Below are positions 11,305 to 22,763 of a DNA stretch of 64,000 nt, one piece after another (within the stretch, counting starts at the first letter, position 1; every line of letters begins with the position of its first letter). The translations under genes and the position numbers were made by a program. The DNA lies in assembly GCA_951804985.1 (NCBI GenBank), contig OX638131.1:38781544-38845543 (forward strand), read 5' to 3'. This DNA is from Dryomyza anilis (Eukaryota > Arthropoda > Insecta > Diptera > Dryomyzidae). The notes under the pieces are model-generated. The model saw nothing but the letters and a program-made list of their open reading frames with translations. It did no database searches and was not told where the DNA came from.

Positions 11305-12828
11305 TAGGGATGTCAATCCCGGGATTTGAGTCAAATCAGTCCCGAAAAACTCATCCCGGGATCATCGTTAAATCCCGGGATTTTCGGGATTACAAAAAAC
11401 GCTAGTAATCAATTTTTAATAGTTTATTCAAAAGTCTTTCAATGTTTGTGTACACATTTTGTGAAAAAGTAAATCTAACATTTAATCAAGGTTTGAAACC
11501 TAAACGAATAACGGTTTCGATTTCGGTTTTTTCCGCGTTTTGGTTTCGGTTTTAGGTTTATATTACGAAACGGTTTCAGTATACCGGTTCCAAGTTACGG
11601 TTTCGGTTTTGATTTCGGTTTTTGTATAAAATTTCTTTTAATTCCATATTTTTCAAATAACTTAACATTGCACTATGGGACATAAGCTTAGTCTAGCTCG
11701 CCGAAAATTGTACAAGAAAAAATTTTTATTTTGGGAATTCAAAATTTTATTAAATGACATTAAACATGTCTTGTACTTAAGATCTTCTATATAATATAAA
11801 ATATGTTTTCCTGTTTCTTTTTATGGTTTTTTAAAAATCGTTTTAAACTGGTATAAAACCGAAACGGTTTATTTCTGATTTTTGTATAACGGTTTCGATT
11901 ACGGTTTCGGTTTTAAATGGATATCGGTTTTAAACGGATATCGGTTTCGGTTTCGGCTACGGTTTCAATCCTTGGATTTAATGGACTAAAATCTTAAAAC
12001 ACTGACGTAAATAATAATGAATTACATGCTTTTTGACTTTGAACAAATTCACACATTTTTAAAAATTACGTCACTTTCGACTAATAACACTGTTCGGCAA
12101 TCATTTTCTCATATCATGCCTATATAATTTTAATGTACTGATTCGAACTGCGTTTTTAGTTTTTTTCCGTATACGTAATGTTTTGGAGAAAAATGCAATT
12201 TATTATTTTTTTTGCATTTTTCACTGCATTTAAAAACATACTTTTTTTATAAAAAGACTAAACAGCCATTGAATAAAAATTAAAATAGTTATTGCCCATG
12301 AACAAGTCAACTTCGTCGTTTGAGATTTGGTTGCAATAACCGGTTAAATCACATACAACTTAAATAATTTTGAAATTAAAAGTTCAAATATTTCAAAATT
12401 TGTAAAACTATTTATTTTTTTAAAATTATATTTTTTTTTATAAAATATTGTTTTCCACAAAAAACCAATATCCCAATAACAAATTTTGTTGTTCATTCAA
12501 AATTTTAATTTTCTTATATTTGTACTAAAAAATAAATTTTAAATAAAAAGTATTAAAAAAATGTTTGATGATCAACTGGGGTTTATATATCGCGGATTTA
12601 GTATACCATGTATATTTGAATACCCAACCTGAAAACAGATGCATTTGAATATATGACTTTTGTTTGACTTCAGCATTATAATTGTTTATTATTTAAACAC
12701 AGATATGGTTATTTTATGTCTTTGCTATTATTTTTTTAAATCCCGGGACTAATCCCGGGATCCCGGGATTCAAATTTTTTAGTCCCGAAATTTCGGGATT
12801 GAAAAATAGTCCGGGATTGACATCCCTA
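11305..12828. mobile_element. hAT-like MITE rich in ATCCCGGGAT palindromes
   Basis: Perfect 18-bp inverted ends, TAGGGATGTCAATCCCGG, and a perfect 8-bp target duplication, GTCCTAAC (11297-11304 and 12829-12836), identify a hAT-superfamily insertion of 1524 bp. Both ends are packed with ATCCCGGGAT and TCCCGAAATTTCGGGA palindromes. It carries no transposase ORF and is therefore non-autonomous. Another hAT-like MITE is nested inside at 11487-11974. Confidence 0.88.
11487..11974. mobile_element. Nested hAT-like MITE of the CAAGGATTGAAACC family, copy 1
   Basis: The ends are CAAGGTTTGAAACC and (reverse) CAAGGATTGAAACC. The 8-bp flanks CATTTAAT and GATTTAAT match at 7 of 8 positions. The interior is built of diverged CGGTTTCGGTTT units at both ends. 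A longer relative with the same ends lies at 28969-30269. Confidence 0.75.
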
Positions 12829-12836
12829 GTCCTAAC

Positions 12837-14641
12837 TCACAAATAATCGACTCAATTTGTATGAAAAAGGATATAAAATCTATGTAAAAACTATGAAATC
12901 GATTAACGAAGGATGACGTCACATTTTCTCATTGGATATACAATACCATAGAAGCCATAGGTGCTACTAAAAAGAATTTTTCGTATACGGAAAACTAACT
13001 TTTCAAAGATTTTTTTTTCTATCCTTATATGAAACCTTAAAGGACGAAATTTGAATTTATTCTGTACTGAGAAAATATAGCTTGTACCATTACCTTTATG
13101 GTATTTCCAGACAAGATGTTTGGTGATCTTTTTAAAGAAAGTTTTCAGATATGTTAAGGATTCGTATGATATTTACGAGGTCAATACACCCATATCCTCC
13201 GAAATAGGATATTAGTTTAAATATTTAGGATAACATTCATGATTTTAAAATAGCGGTACAGAGTTAACTAATTTTTTTATTTATTTTATTCTTTAAAAAA
13301 TGTCGGGTTAGATTATGGAATACTAACCCCTTTAACCATCATATACCTCGTGAACCTTTAGTTGTTGCCGTAACCAAATGATTTGGTAGGGCAACATTCA
13401 AGACGGTGATCATGAGGTTGTGGTAACCTCCAAATCAGTGAACAACAGGTTGTGGTAACCTCCACTTTCATCCTAACAAAAACAAATATTTCCATTGGCA
13501 CATATATTTTATTAGTTGCCGCAACAAATAAGTTTTTCTGTTTGTACCTATTTAGAACAGTTTTAAAACAATTTGGTGTGTGATATAATTCAAGTGCCAA
13601 TCAAATATATCAGTTCTATTAATTAATTTGTAGTAATTTCATTGAAACAAATGAATTTGATGCTTATAATTACCTTTCTCGTTTGTTCAATCTAATATCA
13701 AGAGAGACTTTCTCTTTGTGCATGAAACCGAAATGGTTCCATTTTATGGAATTGATTTGAGTACACATTCCCTAATATTTTCCAAATTATGGAAGACATT
13801 ATCATGACCATATCATGTGGTTTATATTACTGGGTTATGATAATGTAAAAACAGAATGCCGATTTTCCGATCACATCCGTAACACGAATATAAATTACGT
13901 GGTATCAAATCGTTTGACTATTTTCCAAGTAATACAATTAACTTCTTGGAAACACGATAAGGGTTACTCAAAAAATGTTAAATCCCGTAGATTACATTTT
14001 AGAAAAGTTTATCTAACATTTGTCAAAATTTACCCTATTATGAAATATTTCGTCGTTGTACAAGTAAAAGTTACCAACTACATTTACAGAAATCTTTATA
14101 TATCTCTCAATTTTTGATCGATGAGCTCAATATTTGTACCAAATGATAATAATTACTAACAAAGTTGAAATTTAAGATTTTCATAAAAATGTATTTGGTG
14201 ACTTATAATTCTAGAACGACGATATGTTCATTGCCAGATCATTCATGTAGCTGCAATGATAGGGACCCGATAATGATTCAAGTAGAATTAATGCTGGGGA
14301 ATATCCCAATTTTCAGCCCCCACGAATACTCAAAAATGTATTCATTCTAACAAAAGTTTTATTTTAGTACAAACTTTATATTCAGAAGATTAATATTTAT
14401 TCCCGAAATGTCTGATTATTAAAACTTATAAAGAAACGCAAAATATTCTTTTGATTCGTCCACGTCCCAGTCTGTATAATTTTGGTTTTTGAAGCGGCTA
14501 ATAAAACGACAGATTATTGGCCAAATTGATTGTGCAGATCTACGTATATGATCAGGTAAACAATTTTGGTGTGATATTCTTTCATTATATTAAATCTTCC
14601 CTACCACTAAATCACTGATCTGGAAAAATTGTACACACTCG
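12837..14641. other. Intergenic; palindromic GGTTGTGGTAACC cluster
   Basis: No coding gene is supported. At about 13361-13540 the sequence repeats GAGGTTGTGGTAACCTCC-type palindromes and GTTGCCGYAAC motifs, consistent with another palindrome-filled MITE relic. The minus-strand ORF across it (13358-13600) is an artefact. The remainder is AT-rich without recognisable structure. Confidence 0.4.
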
Positions 14642-14649
14642 GTACACAC

Positions 14650-16194
14650 AAAAAAAAATGTTTTCACCAACAACCAGTATTCATCATATTGATGATTTCA
14701 TTCATTGAACTAAAATCGTATTTTTTCAGTGTTTTTAATTTTTTTAATTTTTTTTATATCATCAATCTTCAAACAAAAATTGGTCTCCATTTACATTAAA
14801 GTAATATGGTTTTATGAACAAAATTCATCAATATGATGTTCAGTTTTTCATTAATATGATGATATGAAGACTTCGTATAATTAGCAATTAAATATTATAA
14901 ATCCTTTAAGAATTATAAATACACTAGCTGGACCCATGCACGACTCGTGCCAAGATTTTGTGAATTCATAGATATAAAGCGATTTTAATAATATAAAAAA
15001 CATTATTATTATTATTTTTTATCAGGGGCCCGTGCTTCGCTGTGGAAGTTTTTATTGGTTTTATAAATGTAGTAACAAAATAATAATTCTCCGCCAAAAC
15101 AACTTTTCTCAAAGACAATTCAGGCAGTAGAATATTTAAACGTAGAATTCTTCCCAGTAGAAATCTTCGCCGTAAAATTCTTCCCCATAGAACGCTTTAC
15201 CGTAGAATTCTTCCCGGTAGAACTCTTCCCGGTAGAATTCTTCCCCGTAGAGTTTTTCCCAGTAGAAGTTTTAGTGTAGTTAGTTTAAATGTGGTGAGTT
15301 TTAGTGTGTTGAATTTTTAGTGTGGTGAGTTTTAGTGTGGTGTGTTTTAGTGTGGTGAGTTTTGGTGTGGTGAGTTTTAGTGTTGTGAGTTTTAGTGTGG
15401 TGAATTTTTAGTGTAGTGAGTTTTAGTGTGGTGAGTTGTATTGTGGTGAGTTTTAGTGCGGTGAGTTTTAGTGTGGTGAGTTTTAGTGTGGTGAGTTTTG
15501 GTGTGGTGAGTTTTTAGTATGGTGAGTTTTAGTGTGGTTAGTTTTAGTGTGGTGAATTTTTAGTGTGGTGAGTTTTAGTGTGGTGAGCTTTATTGTGTTG
15601 AGTTTTAGTGTGGTGAGTTTTAGTGTGGTGAATTTTGGTGTGGTGAATTTTAGTGTGGTGAGTTTTGGTGTCGTGAGTTTTAGCGTGGTGAGTTTTATTG
15701 TGGTGAGTTTTAGTGTGGTGAGTTTTAGTGTGGTGAGTTTTAGTGTGGTGAGTTTTATTGTGCTGAGTTTTAGTGTGGTGAATTTTAGTTTTTAGTTTCA
15801 TCTTTTTAGATTGTGTATGTACTGAGTTATGTCGTTTTGAAAGTTTAGGTTGTATGGGAGGTACCACGCCCATTTGTCCAATCCCGCCCACATATAGCCT
15901 ACGACACCCTCCGGACTCCATAGTATCCTGGTGCAAAATTTCAGTTAAATCGGTTTAGCGGTTTAGACGTGATGCTGGAACAAACAGACAGACAGACCGA
16001 CAGACAGACTGACAGACGGACCAAGAGTTTTATATATATAGATAAATGTGTAAATAGAGTCAAATTTGTGTTTGAAATTTGATGTTAAAAAAATATTGAA
16101 AATGAAAAACATTTAAAAAATACGATTTAAATTCAATGAATTCATCAATATGATGAAGCTCAGTAGTTGGTAAAATTTTTGGTAAATTTTTTGT
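14650..16194. mobile_element. MITE-like element with CATCATATTGATG motifs, split by a nested repeat
   Basis: The left end GTACACACAAAAAAAAATG (about 14651) and right end AATTTTTTGTGTATAC (about 16179-16194) are inverted relatives. Just inside each end lies TTCATCATATTGATG (left about 14691) and TTCATCAATATGATGAA (right about 16140). The middle is occupied by the satellite-bearing repeat at 14934-16043, which inserted later. Confidence 0.5.
14934..16043 (+). mobile_element. Satellite-bearing dispersed repeat, copy 3 (nested)
   Basis: It starts CTAGCTGGACCCATGCACGA, followed by GTAGAATTCTTCCCC-type units at about 15120-15265. About 35 units of GTGTGGTGAGTTTTA follow (15268-15788), then the conserved tail, (GACA)n and TTTTATATATATAGAT. 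ATAAAT occurs on both sides (14924-14929 and 16042-16047), compatible with a short target duplication. The copy lies inside a palindrome-type MITE. Confidence 0.8.
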
Positions 16195-16299
16195 GTATAC
16201 AACCTTTTTGATTTTAGGTCTTTCGTGATTTCTTAAAAATCCAAGTAGGATTTTTTATATTTAAGAGTGGAACTGATACTGTCACTTCACGTATGTGCA

Positions 16300-16960
16300 A
16301 AGTCCACCTAATTCTTACGTTAGTTGGACACTCGAAGATATAGCGCTCCGTGGTACCAAATACTTCGTAGCGGACAGAACAGAAGTTGTGCAGGCAATTC
16401 CGATTGCGTCGATGTTGACATGACTTGTGTTTCCTGGAAAGTCCGTAGGAGAAGTGTACTTCTTCCGACTTTAAAAAAAAGAAGGTGGCTGATTCTTTTG
16501 GGTTTTGTTGGTGTTGTCAGTTTGAAGAACATTGCATTTGTCCTGAAATATGTTCTTGTCATCTTGCAAAGATGACCAAAGACGAGATAATTCATCAGGG
16601 TTTTTATTACACGAAACTTCTTAGTGACTCGGTGCCCAGTCGGAGCCCAGTCACGCCATTGAGACGTGATATTCATTGAGGTATTAAGAAGACGAGGTTA
16701 TGCAACGCCATAAGTACAGCTTGGCTTTCTTTGTAAAGAAAGTTGTAGGTCTGTTACGCTATCACTTTACGCTATGTAGTCCGTTTCAATAATTAATGTA
16801 AACTCCTTGGCTAGTAGTACGAAGGCTATGTAATCTAAGATAATGTGAAGTCGTCCATTTCCACAAACACTCCTGCTTCTGATCCATTTAAAGCAGCTTT
16901 AGATCCTTTGGGGACTATTCGTTTAAACCCTCGTAGCAGGCTCACAATACGACGTTATCC
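16300..16960 (-). pseudogene. LINE relic with degraded RNase H-like domain
   Basis: Minus-strand translation in broken frames gives GSKAALNGS...AGVFVEMDDF, then ESQAVLMAL. These are spaced like the first strand and the DSQAALKAL-like helix of RNase H domains in R1/I/LOA-type retrotransposons. Nearer the 3' side is TTERYIFECP, like the HxxF-CP element after that domain. Stops and frameshifts occur throughout, so it is dead. Clade assignment is tentative. Confidence 0.45.
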
Positions 16961-17323
16961 AATCTTGTATGTCAAGTAGACAGACTTCAAAATTTCGTTA
17001 GATTTCAATAGTCATTGTTTCAGATGATCCCTCCAGTAGACGATGGCCTAGTGGAGTGTCGAACGCAATTCCAAGTACATTTAATTTGAAGCCACCTTTT
17101 ATAATTTGCAGCTGCAATTTGAAATTAGTCGTTATATCGTATATTATTTAAAAAAATGGGAACGATTAGAACTGCTAAAACAGACCACGTAAATTGCTAT
17201 ATAATCTTTTGCATCTGTTTAAACATTACCCGGCAATTGTAAAAAATATTTGTGTACTTTTTTATTAGTAAAGTATTTCAGAAATAAGTTATTTTTACAC
17301 AATGCAACAAAATTGTATTTTAA

Positions 17324-17760
17324 TTTTTTTTTTTTTGTATAATTAACCAAAACTCATGGTTTCCCCTCTATTCATACAATGATCATTGTTGATCATAGGA
17401 AAGGATGATAGGTTTACGGGATCGTATAGGGTTAGGAAAGTGTCGATGGATATTTGAATTAGCCAATATCAAAACTTTACGCGAAAAAGAAAACAACTAC
17501 TTGGTGGAATCAGTCCATCTATTTCCATCGGACACTTATGATTGTAGTACTCATAATACAAGAGTATATACATGCGATTCTTCGGTGCAGAAAAGAATCA
17601 GGAAGGGATGAAATATTATCGCACGTTGTCCAGGAGCATAAAAGTGGAACTGTCTATAATGCCGACTCTGGGAATTTCTTCAATGTCTGAGCGAAGTAGC
17701 GTTGGATTTAAATTAGTCAATTTTTTCATACTATGGATGTCGTTAGTGAAGTGAATAGTT
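17324..17760 (-). mobile_element. Fragment of Jockey/CR1-like LINE, 3' end
   Basis: It starts at a poly-T run (17324-17336, the element's A tail). It aligns with the LINE at 18905: AATTAACCAA, TGTTGATCATAGGA/TGTTGATCGTAAGA, GGATGATAGGTT, TCGGTGC, TATCGCACGTTGT, GTCCAGGA. It is much more diverged than the second copy and heavily rearranged, with no intact ORF. Confidence 0.6.
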
Positions 17761-17883
17761 GAAGTTTAATGAATTTCAAATATAATTTATGAAATACAGT
17801 GTAAAAACAAATAAAAAATATAATTAATAGGTTGCAAATCTAAGGTATTCAGGTATTTAAATTTGAATACGTTTGCAAATTTG

Positions 17884-17890
17884 TATAAAA
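17884..17890 (+). promoter_or_regulatory. TATA box of the Kunitz gene
   Basis: TATAAAA lies 56 bases ahead of the ATG at 17940, leaving room for a start site near 17914 and a short 5' UTR. Confidence 0.6.
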
Positions 17891-17939
17891 ACTGGAACAA
17901 AGAAGGTGTTAAAACTAATTTCAAACATATAACACAACT

Positions 17940-18245
17940 ATGAAGAACTTCATACAATTAACACTGATTTTGTTACTTTTTGTATTAGGATGTTTCGGAG
18001 AATTGCAAGGTAAAATTTAAATTTATAAATAAATTTCTTACAATTTATAATTTATATTAAATCATTTAGAAGTCTGCAAGTCCCCGAAAGCCGTCGGAAT
18101 TGGTGAATGCAAGAAAAAATTCAAGGAATGGTATTTCAATTCTGTAACAAAGGATTGTTTTTTGTACACAACCTCCGGTTGTGAACTTGGAACTGGCCAA
18201 CATTTTAAAAGTCAAAGGGAGTGTGCAGAACTATGCAAGATATAA
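17940..18245 (+). CDS. Secreted single-domain Kunitz/BPTI-type protease inhibitor, two exons
   Basis: The exons are 17940-18009 and 18070-18245 with a 60-base GT-AG intron in phase 1, giving 81 residues. Residues 1 to about 20 form a signal peptide (MKNFIQLTLILLLFVLGCFG). The mature part is one Kunitz domain with six cysteines, C-x10-C-x15-C-x7-C-x13-C-x3-C. The first loop is two residues longer and the fifth interval one residue longer than the BPTI pattern. The residue after cysteine 2 (P1) is lysine, which predicts inhibition of trypsin-like enzymes. Such small inhibitors in flies act in saliva, hemolymph or accessory-gland fluid; the tissue cannot be told here. A TATA box and an AATAAA at 18470-18475 complete the gene. 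It lies between two fragments of one LINE family. Confidence 0.88.
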
Positions 18246-18469
18246 ATAACAAATGTACATTCTTTGGTAATTTGAAATATATTTGAATATTACAGCGGCA
18301 GAATTATGGAAAAATTTAACATAAAGAGAATTATTTTAATGAGAAAACTATCAAAAAATTGCTAATTTCTTTCAGATTTATGCTATGAAAACTATGTATT
18401 TTTCTTTTAATATAACTTTGTCTTGGGAATTGTAAAAATATTAGGCGTTCTCAACGCAAATCAATCAAT

Positions 18470-18475
18470 AATAAA
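18470..18475 (+). terminator. Poly-A signal of the Kunitz gene
   Basis: AATAAA lies 225 bases after the stop at 18245. It is the best-placed signal before the downstream repeat. Confidence 0.5.
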
Positions 18476-18498
18476 ACATAACAAAATGAGAAAAAAAT

Positions 18499-18790
18499 GT
18501 GTCACTATTTTTGTATTATTTAAAATGAGTCGTAGAATTCGAAAATATGAATTAAAAACTGATCTATGGATAGGTTTACGAGATATCGGCGATTAACTTT
18601 TGAACCGAGCTTTCAAAAAGGTGGACACATATATTAGCAAATGTTTCGCGTTTTAAATAATTTATTTGATCAGGTGTTATACCAAATAAAAGATAATTAA
18701 ACATTTAATAAACATTTCTAACAATATTTTGAAATTGGTTTACTGGTTTGAGAGACTTTTATAGAAGAACTTGAAAAATTAATTTTTTCG
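18499..18790 (+). repeat. Duplicated segment, copy 1
   Basis: It aligns in the same orientation with 21208-21455. Shared blocks are CTATTTTTGTATTAT, GGATAGGTTTAC, AACCGAGCTTTC, AAAGGTG, CACATATAT, AATAAACATT and GAGAACTTGAA-like segments. It is non-coding, and is either a dispersed repeat or a remnant of a local duplication downstream of the Kunitz gene. Confidence 0.55.
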
Positions 18791-18904
18791 ACAAAAATTT
18801 AAATCAAAGAAACAATTAAATAATTGGAAAAATCAAAAAAACTAGACAGTTTGTAATATTCCAAAATTAGCTAGCACCTTTTTAAAGAAAACGATGCTAA
18901 AATA

Positions 18905-20470
18905 TTTTTTTTTTTTTTTTACAAATTAACCAACGCTCAGGGGATGCCCCCTATACATGCAAATCACAGTGTTGATCGTAAGAAGGGATGATAGGTTAAA
19001 GGGATGGGGAAAGATGGAGTAGTTTCGGTGAATGTTTGTTTTGAACAGGCCAATATCGAAAATGTCGGGAAAAACGGATGCAGGGAGATTGTTCCACAAA
19101 CGTGTCGTGCGACTGAAGAACGAATTCTCTCTATAATGCGTGGTTCTGTTGAGAGCCGAGTGGACTACGAAGGGGTGGGCCCGAGTAGAACGAAAAAACA
19201 CACGACCTGGTGGAATCAGGCCATGTATTTCCCTCGAACTCTTACCGTTGTAACACCTATAAAACAGGCTTACACACCCAACGGTCCTTCGGTGCTCAAG
19301 AGAACCAATAGACGTTGAGATATTTTCATCCCCTATTAAATATATCGCACGTTGTTGTATTCGGTCCAGGAACTCCAAGGAGGATTTTGAAGCCCCTGCC
19401 AAAATGTGCGAATTGAATTCCATTTTATGCCGAATATAGGTAGTGTAGACAGTGCGTAAGTCAGCAGGAGTGAAGTATGTTTTACACCGTTTTAAAAAAC
19501 CGAGGCACTTGGCGGCTTCTTTCGACACATTAAATATGTGATCATTCCAACGGAGATCACATTGAATTGATATGCTCAGAACGTCTAGAGCAGCCGAGTG
19601 CGCAATATCCACAATACCCATATAGGTGGGAAGAAGGGGTGAATCCATTCTTTTCTGAGATAACAGACAACATTGGGTCTTGCTTGCATTACAATCTACT
19701 CTATCTGCAACACCCCACTCGGAGATTGATTTAAGGTCATTATTGAGTGTGTCATTCATAGTGCGTCTTTTACTCTCAATCTCCAAAGAGTTTGGACGCT
19801 TGTTGAACGATTATGAATGGCAAATGTTACTGTCATCTGCAAAGGAGTGAATTGGGTTCTGAGTTAATGACAGAAGATCATTGATAAATACCAGAAATAG
19901 GGACGGGTATAGGACGGAACCCTGCCGAACTCCAGAATTGATGAAATGTTGTTCTGAAAAAACACCATCCATCGCAATTCGTATTGAACGATCCTGGAGA
20001 AAACTCGATATCCATAGAGTAAAAGATTTCCCGACACTAAATGCAATTAGTTTTGAAACGAGGACTTTATGCCACACTCGATCAAAAGCTTTGGAAATAT
20101 CGAGAGCAACAGACTTACTCTCCCCGAAAAGGTGAACACAATTATTCCACTTTTCGGAAAGGACCGCCATCAAGTCACCTGTGGATCTGGTCTTACGGAA
20201 ACCATATTGGCGGTCACTGAGCAATTCGTTGTGCTCAAGATAGTTCACAAGGTGGAAGTTAATTACGCTCTCCATTACCTTGGAGAGTGCAGAGCATATT
20301 GCAATGGGTCGGTAATTGGCAGGGTTAGTAGCCTCGCCCTTTTTTGGAACTGGCTGGACATTGGCAACCTTCCAACAAGATGGAAAAACTCCTGAAAATT
20401 AATTGTCTGGTGAAGATGGTGATTTTGACAAAAATTGTATCAAAGAAGACATATATTCGAGAAGAATTCT
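18905..20470 (-). mobile_element. 5'-truncated Jockey/CR1-like non-LTR retrotransposon
   Basis: It ends in a 16-base A tail (poly-T 18905-18920), with the reverse-transcriptase ORF stopping six bases before it. The 5' end is lost near 20470. No target duplication could be defined. Confidence 0.85.
18926..20397 (-). pseudogene. Reverse transcriptase fragment with one in-frame stop
   Basis: On the minus strand a reading frame runs from about 20397 to 18926, interrupted by one TAA at 19813-19811. It contains ordered RT motifs: NYRPIAICS, RQYGFRKTRST, LDISKAFDRVWH, SGVRQGSV and the catalytic FADD (FADDSN). The thumb and C-terminal region of about 280 residues, typical of Jockey/CR1-like elements, follows (RWNDHI, CLGFLKRC, LEFLDRIQQRAIYLIG, RLWNNLP). 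The endonuclease half is missing. An intact element would copy its own RNA into a nicked target, but this copy is dead through truncation, the internal stop and an upstream stop at about 20400. Confidence 0.85.
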
Positions 20471-20474
20471 GTCG

Positions 20475-21207
20475 GTTTTATAACCAAAACTAATTTATTA
20501 AATACCTTTAATATTTCTGGATTTTGTCATATAGCTATACAAACATTGTGATTTCTATCATTCCAAATATCTCACCATTCATACAATATTTCAGTCAATT
20601 AAAGAACGAGCCAAATATAAATCTACTTCAAATTGCACTGATTTCATTAATGACTTTTTTAAATTAAAGTTGTGTATATTTCTGTATACATTTATGCACT
20701 ACTCGCGTGTATGCCTTTCGCATGAATATACAAACATTTAAGTCACAAAGCAAATATGATTCAGACGAATTCATTGCGTATTTGCTTTGATGTCCATCAT
20801 CAAGGCATCATCAAAGCGCAATATTCCACGAAGTTTGCACGGAAAACACATTCAATTGAATGTAATTCAAAAATAACACACATTCTTAGGTGTGTACATA
20901 GTAGGTCGCGTTCACCTCAATCTGTTAATTATGAGTTTTTGGATGATTAGCATATAAGGAGAAATATTTTCTAGAGAAACTTTATATTTCAAGTGTATTT
21001 TTTTTGTAATTTAATATTTCTTAACATTCGAAACCTTAAGAAATTCAGAGCATATATAAAAAAATTCTGAATATAACAAATTTATATAGAATTAATTTAA
21101 GAATTATTGGGCTAATTTTATTATTGATTAACTACCTACATGCAAAGAAGTCACATTATTGTTCCTATTATTTTAATAATTACACTACACAACAGCGCAG
21201 CAGTCGA
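20475..21207. other. Intergenic, nothing recognised
   Basis: AT-rich spacer. I looked for a Kunitz paralogue here because the next block duplicates sequence found downstream of the Kunitz gene. No cysteine pattern or signal peptide is present. Confidence 0.5.
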
Positions 21208-21455
21208 TGCTATTTTTGTATTATGGTTTAATAATGTTTCTTTGGATAGGTTTACAAAATATGGGCCAATAAATTTTCAACCGAGCTTTCATAAAGGTGC
21301 TCACATATATTTGTAAATATCTCGCGTTCTAAATAACACATATGATCAAGTGATATATTGAATGAAATGTAATTGAATATCCAATAAACATTATTCAGAA
21401 CACTTTTATATTGGTTCATTAGTTTAAGAGAACTCGATAAGAGAACTTGAATAAT
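21208..21455 (+). repeat. Duplicated segment, copy 2
   Basis: It is homologous to 18499-18790 (GGATAGGTTTAC, CAACCGAGCTTTCATAAAGGTG, CTCGCGTTCTAAATAA, CAATAAACATT) in the same orientation, about 2.7 kb apart. It is non-coding, and the minus ORF in it is an artefact. Confidence 0.55.
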
Positions 21456-21784
21456 GTAGCGCTGTTCGTTTAATCGAAAATATTCCATTCCGTTTAAATG
21501 CCGTATATTGTCCATAATTCGAACATACCGTTTTTCTACCGTTTTGTCTCCGTAGTGACGTATACGTTAGTACTCCGTTTGTTACGGAGCACACCGTTTC
21601 TACTCAGTAAAGAACGGACTTCACACACCGTTTTTATGCCGTTTTCTTTACGTTTTTCAATTGTTCTTGTTTGAATATTAGTTTGCATTAAATCAAATTG
21701 TGCAGCAGAAGTGTAAGTATATTCATGAGTTCAAATCGCGGAGTAAAGGCAATTAATATAATTAACTATATACATTGATACAGA

Positions 21785-22020
21785 TGGTGACATGGATGGC
21801 TACATCAACTCAATGACCGCCTACATAAAACAGAACTATCGTCTGATTTGGGAGTGTCGCGTGGGCAACGTCAAGAACAATGGCAGCTGGTCCTGGATCT
21901 GGTGGATCAAACAAGTGACGAGCTGCTGCTGAATGAATGCATTTTCGGAATTTTGTCCGCATTTTGGGAATTATGGTGGCTACTTCGGAATGCTGCAGGG
22001 TCTTGTAGCGGCTCACATGT
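21785..22020. other. Coding-like, GC-richer island of unknown origin
   Basis: A block of about 235 bp has markedly higher GC than its surroundings. It is open in a plus frame (GDMDGYINSMTAYIKQNYRL at its start) to a stop near 21929, in a second plus frame across 21848-22144, and in a minus frame. No frame gives a recognised domain. A gene fragment captured by the surrounding element is one reading; chance is the other. Confidence 0.25.
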
Positions 22021-22462
22021 GGAGATGTGTTTCAAACAAAATACCGCGAATTTGAAATTGAATTTAAAATCAAAAAATGTAAATAATATTGACATTTGTC
22101 ATTATAGTTGCCAGACCGTAGGACATTTTACATTTATGCCATAGTTGCCATTTCGCTGGTGTATTACCCATGTGTGAAATTTTTAATTACAGTCGAAAAA
22201 GGGGAAAATTGTAAAATAATTTTATTTTTGGAAATTTTTGTGGCAAGTTTGAATTTTGTGTACTTTTCTTAATTCTTTTTTTGTATTTTTTTTAATTTGT
22301 TTAAAAATACTATATTTTTACAAAAATACTATATTACAAATAAATGAATTAAAAATTAAAACTTATGTCACTGCATACGTCAATTAGAATTAAAAGTAAA
22401 TCGTTAAATATGTCAATCCGTATTTTTTAAAAATAAAAACGTACCGTATACGGTATACGGTA

Positions 22463-22763
22463 GCCGCGGTAGCTCAGTGGTTAGTGCGTTGGACTGCGTG
22501 CCGAAAGGTCCCCGGTTCAAGCCTGGACTGGGGCTAACAACATCTTTTCATAGAAACATTTTTCTATACCGCGCTACCTCTCGGCAGTAAATGGCAAACC
22601 TACGAGAGTAAAACATTGCCTATGAAAAGCTCTCACCCGCCGTTCGGATTCGGCAATAAACTGTAGGTCCCACCACTTTGAGTACAAATATAACACGCAC
22701 AGCTCAAAATGGTGAGAGAGCTCGGCCGAAGTTCTATACAGGACTGTAGCGCCAAACTATTAT
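22463..22763 (+). mobile_element. tRNA-derived SINE (family 1), plus-strand copy
   Basis: The head is GCCGCGGTAGCTCAGTGGTT (A box) and GGTTCAAGCC (B box), followed by the standard body with CCGCGCTACCTCTCGGCAG and the tail CCAAACTATTAT. A perfect 9-bp target duplication, TATACGGTA, lies at 22454-22462 and 22764-22772. The head looks like a tRNA with a decayed anticodon stem. Confidence 0.9.

Noticed and set aside
19004..20395. Plus-strand ORFs over the LINE
   Set aside because: Antisense shadows of the reverse-transcriptase frame.
20475..21207. Lost Kunitz paralogue between duplicated segments
   Set aside because: No cysteine frame, signal peptide or splice pattern could be found on either strand.
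22463..22535. Functional tRNA gene
   Set aside because: A and B boxes are present, but the anticodon and acceptor stems do not pair, and the same head begins five SINE copies with long bodies.
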